Of a DNA stretch of 50,965 nucleotides, positions 14,824 to 23,197 are shown piece by piece. Positions within the stretch are counted from its first letter, which is position 1. Every line of letters starts with the position of its first letter. The DNA is taken from NCBI GenBank assembly GCA_937927435.1, contig CALBDW010000013.1:1-50965 (forward strand). The letters run 5' to 3'. This DNA comes from an uncultured Bdellovibrionales bacterium. Its GTDB lineage: Bacteria > Bdellovibrionota > Bdellovibrionia > Bdellovibrionales > JAMPXM01. The position numbers and the translations under genes are program-made. The notes under the pieces are model-generated. The model searched no databases, had not been told where the DNA came from, and was given only the letters and a program-made list of their open reading frames with translations.

Positions 14824-16244
14824 TGAGATCGGTCAACGTACTTTTGGCGTTTGTGTTGGGTGCTTCGGCCGTTATCACCGCAGGCGGATGCGCTTCCACA
14901 TCAAAAATTGGATCATGGTTCGGCGGTTCGACCTATAAGCTTCCGGCATACGAGGAGAAAAAACTTCCGAACGGTCTCCAAGTCCTGTATTTGCCGGATA
15001 ATTCGCTTCCGTACGTCAGTCTTTCGCTCATGGTGAAGGTGGGCGTGGTTAACGACCCCGCCGATGTTCCGGGTGTGTCGGCGATGGTGGCGGAACTCCT
15101 CGATAAGGGGACGACCCGTCGCTCGGCTCCCAAAATCGCGGAAGACTTCGGGCAAATCGGCGCCGATTATGAAGCTTACGCTTCCACCGAATACTCGATG
15201 GTGACCGCAAGCGCGCTTTCAACCAAGGCGGATGAGCTTCTGGCTTACGTTCACGAAGTGGTGACGGAGCCGACATTCTCCGATGCGGAAATCGAAAGAG
15301 CGCGGACGCGGACGCTTGCATCTCTTCGCCGCTTGGAAGACAACTCCCGCGCTTTCGCAGATCGCGCGTTTAACGCGTTCCTCTTCGAGTCGCATCCTTA
15401 CGCGCGGCCGGTGTCGGGGACCATCAAGTCCGTGACGAATATCCGAAAAAAGCACATCATCCAGCACTATCTCCGCTATTACCGGCCGAATAATGCGATT
15501 CTCGCGGTCGTCGGCAAATACACGCCGGAGTTCGCGGCCCAGGTGCAGAAAATGTTCGGCGCGTGGGAGCAGCGCGAGGTGCCGGCTCTCGAACTTGAGG
15601 GGCCTCAAGTTGTCAAAGGCCGCCAAGTTCTCTTGGTTGACAAACCGGGGCTGGTACAGGCGCAGGTGCGCGTGGGGCATATCGGGATCGAGCGACAGTC
15701 GGAGGATTTCCTTGCCGTGCGGGTGGCGAACACGATTCTGGGCGGGGCCTATATGAGCCGCTTGAACAATCGTGTCCGCATTCAACTTGGCCTGACTTAT
15801 TCCATTTACTCTTGGTTCGAAACGTTCCACAAACCGGGGGCGTTTGAGATCTCGACGTTCACGAAGAACGAGTCGGTCGGTCAAACGGTCGAGGAAATTC
15901 TGAAAGTCGTTTCGGAATTCAAGAAAAACGGTGTGACGGCGGAAGAAGTCGAGGCCGCGAAGGGATATTTGAAAGGCGTCTTCCCCCAGGCGATCGAAAC
16001 GCCTGAGAAGTTGGCTAATAGCCTTCTCGTGCTTCGATTTTACGGGGTTCCTGATTCGTACTTGAAGAACTACTTACGGGATCTCGATTCGTTGAGCGTT
16101 TCGGCCGTCAATCGTGCGATCAAAAAGCATTTCGACGACGAAAACATCAAAATCGTTGTGTACGCGAACGCGAAAGAAACCCGTCAGCAGTTGCAGGCGC
16201 TTTCGGACCAATTCGCGGAAAAGAAAGCGAAAGAGTTTCAGTGA
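14823..16244 (+). CDS. M16-family non-catalytic subunit, lipoprotein
   Basis: The N-terminus is a lipoprotein signal ending in the lipobox TAGGC, which should anchor the protein to a membrane. The following 450 residues have the M16B fold, including the RPNNAILAVVG block and the C-terminal-domain LGLTYSIYSWFE. At the position of the HxxEH zinc motif the sequence reads VSAMVAELLDKG, so no zinc site exists. It is probably the substrate-binding and regulatory partner of the upstream peptidase, tethering the complex to the envelope. The ATG overlaps the previous stop by one base, so translation is coupled. The 3' end overlaps the convergent small membrane gene by 7 bp. Confidence 0.92.
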   Translation: MRSVNVLLAFVLGASAVITAGGCASTSKIGSWFGGSTYKLPAYEEKKLPNGLQVLYLPDNSLPYVSLSLMVKVGVVNDPADVPGVSAMVAELLDKGTTRRSAPKIAEDFGQIGADYEAYASTEYSMVTASALSTKADELLAYVHEVVTEPTFSDAEIERARTRTLASLRRLEDNSRAFADRAFNAFLFESHPYARPVSGTIKSVTNIRKKHIIQHYLRYYRPNNAILAVVGKYTPEFAAQVQKMFGAWEQREVPALELEGPQVVKGRQVLLVDKPGLVQAQVRVGHIGIERQSEDFLAVRVANTILGGAYMSRLNNRVRIQLGLTYSIYSWFETFHKPGAFEISTFTKNESVGQTVEEILKVVSEFKKNGVTAEEVEAAKGYLKGVFPQAIETPEKLANSLLVLRFYGVPDSYLKNYLRDLDSLSVSAVNRAIKKHFDDENIKIVVYANAKETRQQLQALSDQFAEKKAKEFQ

Positions 16245-16573
16245 ATAACGGCAAAACCGCTGGAACCGGCATGGGGCGAGGACTTCGGTTGCTCGCCCTT
16301 TTTATTTTCAGCGACGGCGCTGAAATGAAGCGCCTCTTCGTGCGCATGCCGGACGTACTCTTTTATGATCGTGACGTCCGATTGGAGCCGGTCCACGCTC
16401 TCTTTCATACGTTTGAGTTCCTTTCTTAGACTGTCGATTTTGAAGAACCACGTGATGGCTTCGCGGACCGAAAGCAGGAAAGCCAGGACAAAGGCGAAGG
16501 CCAGCAGAATCAGCGTTGTCACCGAAAGATTCAGGCTTTCAAAGACACCATAAGCGCTTTGGATCGCGTCCAC
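16238..16573 (-). CDS. Small membrane protein with coiled coil
   Basis: The 111-aa product has a central membrane segment (roughly residues 17-42). A charged, heptad-like region with RKELKRMKESVDRLQSDV follows, then a hydrophilic tail. No known domain was recognised. The start is GTG at 16573, supported by GGAGG 6 bp upstream. The strong ribosome binding site argues for a real gene despite the short length. It is convergent with the M16 pair and may form an oligomeric membrane scaffold; function unknown. Confidence 0.7.
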   Translation of the reverse strand: MDAIQSAYGVFESLNLSVTTLILLAFAFVLAFLLSVREAITWFFKIDSLRKELKRMKESVDRLQSDVTIIKEYVRHAHEEALHFSAVAENKKGEQPKSSPHAGSSGFAVIH

Positions 16574-16606
16574 GTCGGTCCTCCCCCTCGAGATGTCTGG
16601 ATCATA

Positions 16607-16656
16607 GCGGCGGACGGTCCAAGGAGGTAGGACCGGGATAGCCGCTAAAGTTTTTT
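16607..16656 (+). ncRNA. Candidate structured RNA presenting an anti-SD-complementary loop
   Basis: GCGGC (16607-16611) can pair with GCCGC (16641-16645), and inside it GGTCC (16616-16620) with GGACC (16630-16634). The apical loop contains AAGGAGGT, a full complement to the 16S 3' end, but no start codon follows at a usable distance. TTTTTT at 16651-16656 gives the element a terminator-like end. It could be a terminator, a small-RNA 3' end or a leader. Only the base pairing is seen. Confidence 0.22.
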
Positions 16657-16675
16657 CAAGTCGGAGGGGAGAGCT

Positions 16676-16774
16676 TTGGCTAACGCCCTTTCCAAATTAT
16701 TGGATCTTAGCGTGTGGCCCGAGCAGGCGAGTAAGATTCTGCCGTTGTATCAACTTGAGGTGCTGAGATGGTAG
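16676..16774 (+). CDS. Possible 32-aa micro-ORF
   Basis: A TTG codon at 16676 with GGAGGGG 6 bp upstream opens a 32-codon frame ending in TAG. The peptide contains SKLLDLSVWPEQASKI and ends LEVLRW. The ribosome binding site is strong, but the TTG start, the length and the absence of any recognisable family keep confidence low. It might be a leader peptide or a chance frame. Confidence 0.28.
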   Translation: MANALSKLLDLSVWPEQASKILPLYQLEVLRW

Positions 16775-16885
16775 ACAAATCGTGGCTTTTGAGATTCCGA
16801 ATCGTGCTTCCCTTTGCCTAAATTCGAAACTTCGGATCAATCCGAGAGGTCAACAATCTGTCTGGTGAATGCCTTGCTCCATGGA

Positions 16886-17635
16886 TTACGATTTCTTCCG
16901 GCGTTTGATGTAGAGGTAGGCGCCGGCACCGCCGAGGATGAGGGCGATCGCCAACAGCCCGCTATTGGAGCCGCCGAAGAGGCCACCGCCGGATTCGCGG
17001 TAGCCGTCTTCCCAATCCATTCCCATATCGCCCAAGACGCCGGTGTCGATTGCGCCGCCGTACATGCCGCCCGAGCCGGGCAATTGGGCGGCCGAGCCCT
17101 GCGGGTTCATCAGGCTTCTTGAGGCGATGACACGGAGACTTTCAATCGAGCGGAAGAAGTCGGCGCTGTATTTCGTGTAATGGAGCTTGTGCGCGGAGAA
17201 CGTGACGAGAACGGCGATGCGCTCTTTGATGGTCGCCAAATACCGGGTGTAGTAGTTCCAGACTTCGCTACTGAAGTGCATGCCATCGACCCAAGGATGG
17301 TTCGCGATTTTTCTTTGCTCGACCCGGTAAATGGTACTTTGGACGGTTTGACCGGAGCGGGTCATAATGGTCCGCGGAGTCTTTAAGTGAGCTTCATATG
17401 CGGCGAGCGAGTCCTGAGGGCCCACTTCTTTGGCGGTGAGAATGATGATAGCTTCCGCGAGACCGGGGTCGTTCGTGCGGCAGATCCATTCCGTTTGTTC
17501 GGGTTTGCAATTCCACTTTTCGCCGATTTCAAAGCTGATATACGCGTTTCGGAACGTCTTGGCTTGAAGGGAATAGGGTGCCAAGACGCCGATCATCAGC
17601 AGCAAAAAGGCTCGAGACAAGGCTGTCGTTCTCAT
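16886..17635 (-). CDS. Exported protein with C-terminal Gly-rich membrane anchor
   Basis: A signal peptide (MRTTALSRAFLLLMIGVLAP, cleaved near LQAKT) precedes a ~150-residue soluble domain (about 25-175) with two early cysteines. A Gly-rich linker follows, then a single hydrophobic segment (GLLAIALILGGAGAYLYI) and a final basic KRRKKS. This tripartite tail looks like a sorting or anchor signal such as GlyGly-CTERM, though the match is only by layout. The mature domain is not recognised. It would be displayed on the periplasmic side of the inner membrane, or be cleaved by a membrane protease. It diverges from the LysR gene. No function is assigned. Confidence 0.78.
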   Translation of the reverse strand: MRTTALSRAFLLLMIGVLAPYSLQAKTFRNAYISFEIGEKWNCKPEQTEWICRTNDPGLAEAIIILTAKEVGPQDSLAAYEAHLKTPRTIMTRSGQTVQSTIYRVEQRKIANHPWVDGMHFSSEVWNYYTRYLATIKERIAVLVTFSAHKLHYTKYSADFFRSIESLRVIASRSLMNPQGSAAQLPGSGGMYGGAIDTGVLGDMGMDWEDGYRESGGGLFGGSNSGLLAIALILGGAGAYLYIKRRKKS

Positions 17636-17873
17636 CGCTGACTCTCTTCACTCGGTTGTGAATCGCGCCGTCGCAAATCCATCGCCTTCTTTTCGGCATT
17701 TGACGTCTAAAGTTGAGCCGCGTGCTCCTGGCCTAAAGCGTGGTTTGCGCTGGGCCGGATGAAGGGCTGGACTGGAGGGGGTAGATGCGCATTCTTTGGG
17801 GACCTTAAAAGAAAGTCTTGGTCTTTTACCGGTTTCGCCTTAGTTTTTCTTATATGTGGGAGGAACTCATCTT

Positions 17874-18779
17874 ATGAACCTGCAGCAGCTCATCACGTTT
17901 TCGACCGTGATCTCGGAAGGCAGCATGACGGCGGCGGCTGAAAAACTGTATCTCACCCAGCCGGCTGTGAGCCAGCAGATTCGGAACCTCGAAGAAGAGC
18001 TCGGCGTCAGTCTTCTAGACCGCGGAAGCCGCCACGCGAGACCCACGGTCCAAGGGCAGCTGCTCTACGATTACGCCAAGAGAATCATCGCCCTCACACA
18101 ACAGGCTCAAGTCGCGATTCAGACGATGGGCGAAGGCGTGAAGGGAACTCTGCGTATCGGAACGTTGAACTCCCTCGGCTTGCAACTCATTTCGCCGGCC
18201 ATCGGCACCTTCATGAAACACAACCCGAAAATCTCAATTGCTCTTGTTTATAAAGACGGCGCTGAGGTCTTTAAATCCCTTAAGCGGGGCGAACTTGACG
18301 TCGCGATTCTGCCGGATGTTGAGTCCGAGTACGGAGAACATCCGGAGGGGATTGAAGCGCATCCCCTCATCCGCGACGAGATGTGGCTTGTTGGGAGCGG
18401 CCGCGATACCACGATCCCCGAGGAGGCGTCGATCGAGGATCTGGCGTCGCGCCCGTACATGCGGCTCACGGAGCGCTATGAAGGATTCGAGAAACAGCTT
18501 TCCGAAGCGTTGCAACGGCACGGGATCGAACTGAAACCCTCCTTTGAAACGAACAACGTCGGTACGCTCAAGCGCTTGGTAGAGGCGGGACTTGGTTGGG
18601 GCTTCCTGCCTTCGCATGCGATCCGAAAGCAGGTGCGCATGGGGCGTCTCACGGTCGTCGATTTCGCCGACGTCCGGTATTCCGTGAACGTGCAGTACTA
18701 CGGGCGGAAGACGCCGGAGACGGAGCAGGCCATCGACGTTTTCTATCGTTCGCTGAAACAACAAGGTCTGGGGCAGTAA
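17874..18779 (+). CDS. LysR-family transcriptional regulator
   Basis: The N-terminal winged helix-turn-helix (residues 1-60, MNLQQLITFSTVISEGSMTA through LTQPAVSQQIRNLEEELG) is typical of LysR regulators. A linker helix and a periplasmic-binding-like effector domain (about 90-295) follow, beginning GTLRIGTLNSLG. The protein has 301 aa, the normal family size. The ATG at 17874 has GGGAGGA 9 bp upstream; a GTG at 17856 would overlap that site. It is transcribed away from the anchored exported protein gene, which LysR proteins often control from the shared region; this is inference. Its 3' end is 4 bp from the convergent rsmB. The effector is unknown. Confidence 0.93.
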   Translation: MNLQQLITFSTVISEGSMTAAAEKLYLTQPAVSQQIRNLEEELGVSLLDRGSRHARPTVQGQLLYDYAKRIIALTQQAQVAIQTMGEGVKGTLRIGTLNSLGLQLISPAIGTFMKHNPKISIALVYKDGAEVFKSLKRGELDVAILPDVESEYGEHPEGIEAHPLIRDEMWLVGSGRDTTIPEEASIEDLASRPYMRLTERYEGFEKQLSEALQRHGIELKPSFETNNVGTLKRLVEAGLGWGFLPSHAIRKQVRMGRLTVVDFADVRYSVNVQYYGRKTPETEQAIDVFYRSLKQQGLGQ

Positions 18780-18783
18780 AGGT

Positions 18784-20013
18784 TCAGGTTACGCGTTCGA
18801 GAACGGCGACATAGAAGCCATCGTAGCCGTTCTCGCCTGGCCAATATTGCGTTTGCTCGAGAAGCTTCCAAGTGTCGGAATGGCTCGAAAGGAACCATTC
18901 GACTTGTTTTGAGTTTTCTGACGGCAGAATGCTGCAGGTCGCGTAGACGAGGCGTCCGCCCGGTTTCAGCATGCGCGAGTACGACGAGAGAATCTCTCTT
19001 TGCAGCTGGCGGAGTCTTTCGATTTCCAAGGCGGTAAGTTTCCATTTGGTGTCGGGATTGCGTCTGACGACCCCGAGGCCCGAGCACGGAACATCGAGAA
19101 GAACGCGGTCGGCTGATTTCTCTAGGCGTTTGATGACTTTCGTCGAGTCGATCAAACGCGTTTCAATGATATCGGCGCCCGCGCGAGAGGCACGTTTTCG
19201 CAACTCTTCGAGCTTCTTGGCATGCACGTCCATGGCGATGATTTTGCCTTTATTGCCCATGAGGGCCGCAAGATGGAGGGATTTCCCTCCCGCCCCGGCG
19301 CAGGCGTCGATCACGCGCTCGCCCGGGAGAGGAGCGAGCTTAACGGCCGCTTGCTGGCTGGCGCCGTCTTGAACCTCAAAGTAGCCTTGTTTGAATGCGA
19401 TTGTGGTGAAAACGTTTTTGCGTTCTTTCAAGACCAAACCGTCTTCCGTACCGGGTGCGTAAACGGTTTCAACTCCCTCCTGAGCGAGTTCGGTCATGAG
19501 TTTTTCACGGTTGATCTTCAATCGGTTGGCCCGCAAGACAACCGGCGCCTGATGATTCAGTTCCCTTAAGACCTCATGCCATTTCGATTCACCGAGTTCG
19601 TCGCGGCCGAGTTCATAAAGCCAGTCGGGTACGGACTCGCGAACCGCCGGAATGGCTTGGGCCTCGTTGTGCCTTTTTTGGATTTCTGCGGCGTTAAGAT
19701 TCCGAAATTCCGGCCAGTCGGGAAGTTCGCGATCATGGATAAGAAACCACGCACCGAGGATCCGCCACAATTCGGTTTCGCTCCCGATTTCGGAAGCGCC
19801 GGAGTCGGCGCAGAAGGCAAGCAGACGCCACCAGCGGACGATGTCGTAAGTCGCCTCGGCGATGAAGCGACGATCGCGCGCGCCGAGTTTCCTGTTGGTT
19901 TGAAACAGCCGCTCGATGACTTTATCGGCGTGAAAACCCCGCTCTCCTTGAAGTGCGAAGATTTGTTTGAGAGCCGAGACGATGTGAAGAAAGAGCGGGC
20001 GATGCGGTTTCAT
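18784..20013 (-). CDS. rsmB: 16S rRNA (cytosine-967-C5)-methyltransferase RsmB-like
   Basis: RNA m5C methyltransferase of the RsmB/Sun (NOL1/NOP2) family. The N-terminal helical region carries RKLGARDRRFIAEATYDIVR, characteristic of RsmB. The SAM-binding loop is DACAGAGGKSLHLAALMG. The two cysteine motifs are DVPCSGLGVVRRNPD and the YATCSILPSEN segment, carrying the release and nucleophilic cysteines. The 409-aa length fits the family. The ATG at 20013 lacks a strong ribosome binding site but lies 23 bp after the stop of the upstream exported protein gene, so the two may be co-transcribed. The target C967 is inferred from family; other NOL1/NOP2 targets are possible. Confidence 0.9.
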   Translation of the reverse strand: MKPHRPLFLHIVSALKQIFALQGERGFHADKVIERLFQTNRKLGARDRRFIAEATYDIVRWWRLLAFCADSGASEIGSETELWRILGAWFLIHDRELPDWPEFRNLNAAEIQKRHNEAQAIPAVRESVPDWLYELGRDELGESKWHEVLRELNHQAPVVLRANRLKINREKLMTELAQEGVETVYAPGTEDGLVLKERKNVFTTIAFKQGYFEVQDGASQQAAVKLAPLPGERVIDACAGAGGKSLHLAALMGNKGKIIAMDVHAKKLEELRKRASRAGADIIETRLIDSTKVIKRLEKSADRVLLDVPCSGLGVVRRNPDTKWKLTALEIERLRQLQREILSSYSRMLKPGGRLVYATCSILPSENSKQVEWFLSSHSDTWKLLEQTQYWPGENGYDGFYVAVLERVT

Positions 20014-20036
20014 AAGAATCAGCGCGCGTCTGGCGG

Positions 20037-20762
20037 TCAGAAGCTGAATACGGTTCCGCCGGAGACATAAGTACCGATGAACTGTCCATCACTTAAAAGA
20101 AGAACGTGGTTCTTAAGTCCTCCCTCGATGAAGAAACCTGTGATACCGACGACGTCAAAGAAGCGGATGCCGCCGAAAACCTGGTAGTCGAGGGACAAAA
20201 CGGATTTATTACCGATTTGGTTGATAAAAACTCCCGGACCTGCGCCGACGCCGAAATACAGAGGGAATTTGCTGCTGGCATCGGGGAACATGATGAGCGG
20301 AGAGAAGCTGAGTTTGGTGGCTCGGCCTTCACCCAATGCGTAAGAGAGGAGATCCAAACGAATGCCGAGGTCCATTGAGTTCACCCATTCGCCGACCCGG
20401 TATGTGACTCCGAACTGCCAGCGGCCGACGTTTTCTTGGGCATCGGGCAGACCCCAGCGGTAAGCGTTATCCGAGAGGAAGCTTCCGAAATGCACGGCTA
20501 AGTAATGATCGCTGGGCCCAAAGGAGGCGATTCCACGCTCCTGCTGGGGTTGCACTCCCATGTATTTGGCGGCGGCTTTCCGGCCGACTTGCCCGTTCGG
20601 AGGAATATTGGGGACCCGCTTCGAATTAGGGGTTCCGGTTTCAGTTATGTCGATGGCTCCCTGCGAGTCGTCATCGAGCGAGCGAGCCAATACGGTTGAG
20701 CGAGCGCTCAAAATAAGAGCAAAGGTGAGGACGAAGATGAAACAAATTCCCCGACGTCGCAT
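20037..20762 (-). CDS. Predicted outer-membrane beta-barrel protein
   Basis: A signal peptide (MRRRGICFIFVLTFALILSA, cleaved near VLA) precedes a ~210-aa mature protein. Its second half alternates hydrophobic and polar residues in beta-strand style: WQFGVTYRVG, MDLGIRLDLLSYAL, FPLYFGVGAGPGVFI, LSLDYQVFGGIRF. It ends in Phe (GGTVFSF), the usual C-terminal signature recognised by the BAM machinery. The ATG at 20762 has AAAGGAGG 5 bp upstream; the frame is open to 20828. It diverges from nrdR. No specific porin or enzyme family was recognised, so a small OmpA/OmpW-like or lineage-specific barrel is likely. Confidence 0.78.
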   Translation of the reverse strand: MRRRGICFIFVLTFALILSARSTVLARSLDDDSQGAIDITETGTPNSKRVPNIPPNGQVGRKAAAKYMGVQPQQERGIASFGPSDHYLAVHFGSFLSDNAYRWGLPDAQENVGRWQFGVTYRVGEWVNSMDLGIRLDLLSYALGEGRATKLSFSPLIMFPDASSKFPLYFGVGAGPGVFINQIGNKSVLSLDYQVFGGIRFFDVVGITGFFIEGGLKNHVLLLSDGQFIGTYVSGGTVFSF

Positions 20763-20839
20763 CCAGCCTCCTTTAAATCGCTTTCTCCACACTATCGTGC
20801 TTGCGCATATGCGGCAAGTTATGCCCACTCTTCGCTGGC

Positions 20840-20868
20840 TTGACGCAAGGCGAGAGATCGCCTAGAGT
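20840..20868 (+). promoter_or_regulatory. Sigma70-type promoter for nrdR-nusB
   Basis: TTGACG (20840-20845) and TAGAGT (20863-20868) are separated by exactly 17 bp, with five and four consensus matches. The predicted transcription start near 20875 is about 22 nt before the nrdR start codon. Confidence 0.6.
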
Positions 20869-20896
20869 GCGCAACGGATCCGAGGAGCAGAAAAGC

Positions 20897-21373
20897 ATGA
20901 AGTGTCCTTACTGCGGACATTTAGAAGATCGAGTGCTCGACACACGCGCCGGTCGCGACGGTGAATCCATTCGCCGCCGCCGCGAGTGCTTGAAATGCCA
21001 TGGACGATTTACGACGATGGAGACTCTGCTCCAAGTTTATCCGTTGATCATCAAGAAAGACGGCCGGCGCGAACCGTTCAGCAGAGAAAAGGTTCTCAAA
21101 GGCATTCAGGCCGCATGTCAAAAGCGGCCCGTGAGCCTCGCGCAAATGGAGCAGATCGTGGATCGCGTGGCGAAGTGGGTGATTTCGCGGCCCGATCGCG
21201 AGGTAACAGCGCATTTGATCGGCCAGAAAGTGGTCAAGGAACTGAGACTATTGGACGACGTTGCTTACGTTCGGTTCGCAAGCGTTTATCAAACTTTTAA
21301 GGACGTCGGCGAATTCGTTTCAGCTCTCGAAGGCAATGAGAATTTGAATTTGGAAGAAAGAGGCGAGCAGTGA
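20897..21373 (+). CDS. nrdR: Transcriptional repressor NrdR
   Basis: NrdR represses ribonucleotide reductase genes in response to ATP/dATP bound to its ATP-cone. The zinc ribbon uses Cys 3, 6, 31 and 34 (MKCPYCG and CLKCHGRF). The ATP-cone follows with IIKKDGRREPFSREKVLKGI and the C-terminal VAYVRFASVYQTFKDV. The 158 aa from ATG 20897 match the family, and GAGGAG lies 9 bp upstream. It overlaps nusB by 4 bp (GTGA), a common proteobacterial arrangement. No ribonucleotide reductase genes are in the window. Confidence 0.98.
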   Translation: MKCPYCGHLEDRVLDTRAGRDGESIRRRRECLKCHGRFTTMETLLQVYPLIIKKDGRREPFSREKVLKGIQAACQKRPVSLAQMEQIVDRVAKWVISRPDREVTAHLIGQKVVKELRLLDDVAYVRFASVYQTFKDVGEFVSALEGNENLNLEERGEQ

Positions 21374-21798
21374 AATCTTCGACGGCAATTGGAACAAGAC
21401 GGCGTTCTCGGGAAATGGCGCTTCAGCTGCTTTTTCAAAGCGAATTCGTGCCCGCGGACGTTTCGCCGGAAGAGGCTTTACGTCGCTTTGTCGATGATTT
21501 CGAAGTCGATCGCGAGGTGGCCGAGTACGGAGGGCAGCTCTTTCTCGGAACGGTTGCTCGCAAAAAAGAGATCGACAGTGTCATCCAGGCGCACAGCGCG
21601 CACTGGAAAGTTTGGCGGATGGGACTTGTGGATCTTTCCGTCATGCGGATCGCGGTTTTTGAAATGAAATACCTCACGCCGCCGCTTTCGCCCGGCATTG
21701 CGATCGACGAAGCGGTCGAAATCGCGAAAAAATATGGAAGTACCGAGTCCGGAGCCTTCGTCAATGGTATCCTCGACCAGGTGGCCCGATCTCTTTAA
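21370..21798 (+). CDS. nusB: Transcription antitermination factor NusB
   Basis: NusB is a small helical RNA-binding protein that with NusE/S10 binds boxA RNA in rRNA antitermination. The 142-aa product shows TRRRSREMALQLLFQSEF at the N-terminus and the family C-terminal block AIDEAVEIAKKYGSTESGAFVNGILD. It starts with GTG overlapping the nrdR stop, indicating translational coupling. The next gene begins 12 bp after its stop. Length and motifs are normal. Confidence 0.97.
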   Translation: MKSSTAIGTRRRSREMALQLLFQSEFVPADVSPEEALRRFVDDFEVDREVAEYGGQLFLGTVARKKEIDSVIQAHSAHWKVWRMGLVDLSVMRIAVFEMKYLTPPLSPGIAIDEAVEIAKKYGSTESGAFVNGILDQVARSL

Positions 21799-21809
21799 AG
21801 AGGTGGAAA

Positions 21810-22289
21810 TTGACTCCTGAACCGATCGACGAACTGAAAGCCTTGTCTCCGGGATGCGATGTCTGGATGGTCGCCGATCCCGCAGTCTCGAAGTGGACGA
21901 GGAAAATCGATTGGTATCTCGGTTTCCAAATGATGAAGGCTGCCGGTCATACAGCCCGGGAGCTTCCGCCGGAATTGAAGACTATCCTCCAACAGGAAGA
22001 GATTGAGCTGCCGTCGTTGTCATCGGGAGCCGGGCAGGACGCGCCCCTCATGGTCGCAAGCTGCGGACGCCTACCTGCCAAAATGGCCGTCGTGGTTCCA
22101 TTTAAAGACAACCTCGCGGATTGGGCTGAAAAATGCCATGGCATTTGGCAGAATCTGAAATGTCCGCCCGTGCGGGTTTTTCTGCCGGATGCGGTAAGTG
22201 CGGATTCCTTTATTTCGTCTTGGCCCGCGAAAAACGGCGTTTCGGCCGCCGTCGAAGTGGTCGTCGAAGCGGTCTCGGAATCCAATTGA
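21810..22289 (+). CDS. Conserved-context protein of unknown function (159 aa)
   Basis: No domain was recognised. The protein is soluble-looking, with no signal peptide. A helical N-terminal half carries KIDWYLGFQMMKAAGHTA, and the C-terminal half has short hydrophobic strands (MVASCGRLPAKMAVVVPF, VSAAVEVVVEAV). The start is TTG at 21810 with AGAGGTGG just upstream. Its position 12 bp after nusB and 33 bp before the next gene implies membership of the nrdR-nusB unit. Function unknown. Confidence 0.75.
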   Translation: MTPEPIDELKALSPGCDVWMVADPAVSKWTRKIDWYLGFQMMKAAGHTARELPPELKTILQQEEIELPSLSSGAGQDAPLMVASCGRLPAKMAVVVPFKDNLADWAEKCHGIWQNLKCPPVRVFLPDAVSADSFISSWPAKNGVSAAVEVVVEAVSESN

Positions 22290-22321
22290 ATAGGTTTCGA
22301 CTGAATCAGAAAGGTTGAACC

Positions 22322-23194
22322 GTGACCGACGCAAAATCGAGCGAAGCAACCGGAGGAGAGAGACGTCGCGGCACCATCTACATCATCTCGGACGGTACCG
22401 GCGAGACAGCCGCGACAATGACAAGAGCCGCCCTCGTTCAATACGATCAAATGGACATCAATATCGTTCGCTGCAAGAACGTGCGAACGGAAGCGCAGGT
22501 TGAGTCCGTCATCAACGAGGCGTTCGAAAAACAAGGGATTATCCTGCACACGGTCGTGAGTCCTTCGATGCGGGCGAAGATCCACGAGCTCGCGAGCGAG
22601 AAGGGGCTTCTTTCCGTCGACTTGCTCGGCCCTCTTTTGAACGCGCTCGACCGTTACTTCGGCGTTCACTCTGAGGGGGAAGCGGGGCTTCTTAGAACTG
22701 TGGACGAACGCTATTACCGTCGGGTCGAGGCGATCGAGTACACGGTCAAGCATGATGACGGGAAGTGCTTAAGCGACTTGGATAAAGCTGACATTATCTT
22801 GGTCGGCGTAAGTCGCACGTCCAAAACGCCGCTTTCGATTTTCCTTTCGCACAAAGGGTGGAAGGTCGCCAACATCCCCCTCGTTTTAGACACGCCTCTC
22901 CCGAAGGAACTTTTCGAAGTCGACCAAAGAAAAATCGTCGGCCTCATGATCGATATCGACTCGCTTTCGCGGATCCGCAGGAACCGGTTGGAAAAATTCA
23001 ACCAAGACCCGGGCGGTGAGTACGCGAGCCTGAGCTACATAGAGAAAGAGATTCAATATGCGCAGGAAGTGTTCCGTAAAAACCGGCGCTGGCCGGTCTT
23101 CAATGTCACGGAACGTGCGCTCGAAGAGACGGCGGCCGAAATCACGCGTATTGTCATCGCGCGCATGGGGCTGCCGGATAAGATGCTGTTCTAG
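22322..23194 (+). CDS. Pyruvate,phosphate dikinase / PEP synthase regulatory protein
   Basis: This bifunctional kinase/pyrophosphorylase (DUF299 family) switches PPDK or PEP synthase off by ADP-dependent Thr phosphorylation and on by Pi-dependent dephosphorylation. Motifs are IYIISDGTGETA at the N-terminus, the central SVDLLGPLLNALD, and the P-loop GVSRTSKTP at residues 162-170, followed by NIPLVL. The 290-aa length fits. The start is GTG 22322, with AAAGG about 7 bp upstream. A short N-terminal Ser/Glu/Arg-rich tail of ~16 residues precedes the domain. The target dikinase is not in the window, so PPDK versus PEP synthase cannot be decided. The gene ends 3 bp from the convergent Omp85 gene. 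Confidence 0.95.
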   Translation: MTDAKSSEATGGERRRGTIYIISDGTGETAATMTRAALVQYDQMDINIVRCKNVRTEAQVESVINEAFEKQGIILHTVVSPSMRAKIHELASEKGLLSVDLLGPLLNALDRYFGVHSEGEAGLLRTVDERYYRRVEAIEYTVKHDDGKCLSDLDKADIILVGVSRTSKTPLSIFLSHKGWKVANIPLVLDTPLPKELFEVDQRKIVGLMIDIDSLSRIRRNRLEKFNQDPGGEYASLSYIEKEIQYAQEVFRKNRRWPVFNVTERALEETAAEITRIVIARMGLPDKMLF

Positions 23195-23197
23195 GTC

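Larger units (their letters stand above)
16574..16885. other. Intergenic region with hairpin and possible micro-ORF
   Basis: The left end (16574-16606) is the upstream region of the minus-strand small membrane gene, including its ribosome binding site. A structured element (16607-16656) and a 32-codon reading frame (16676-16774) follow. The remainder up to 16885 shows nothing recognisable. Confidence 0.4.
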
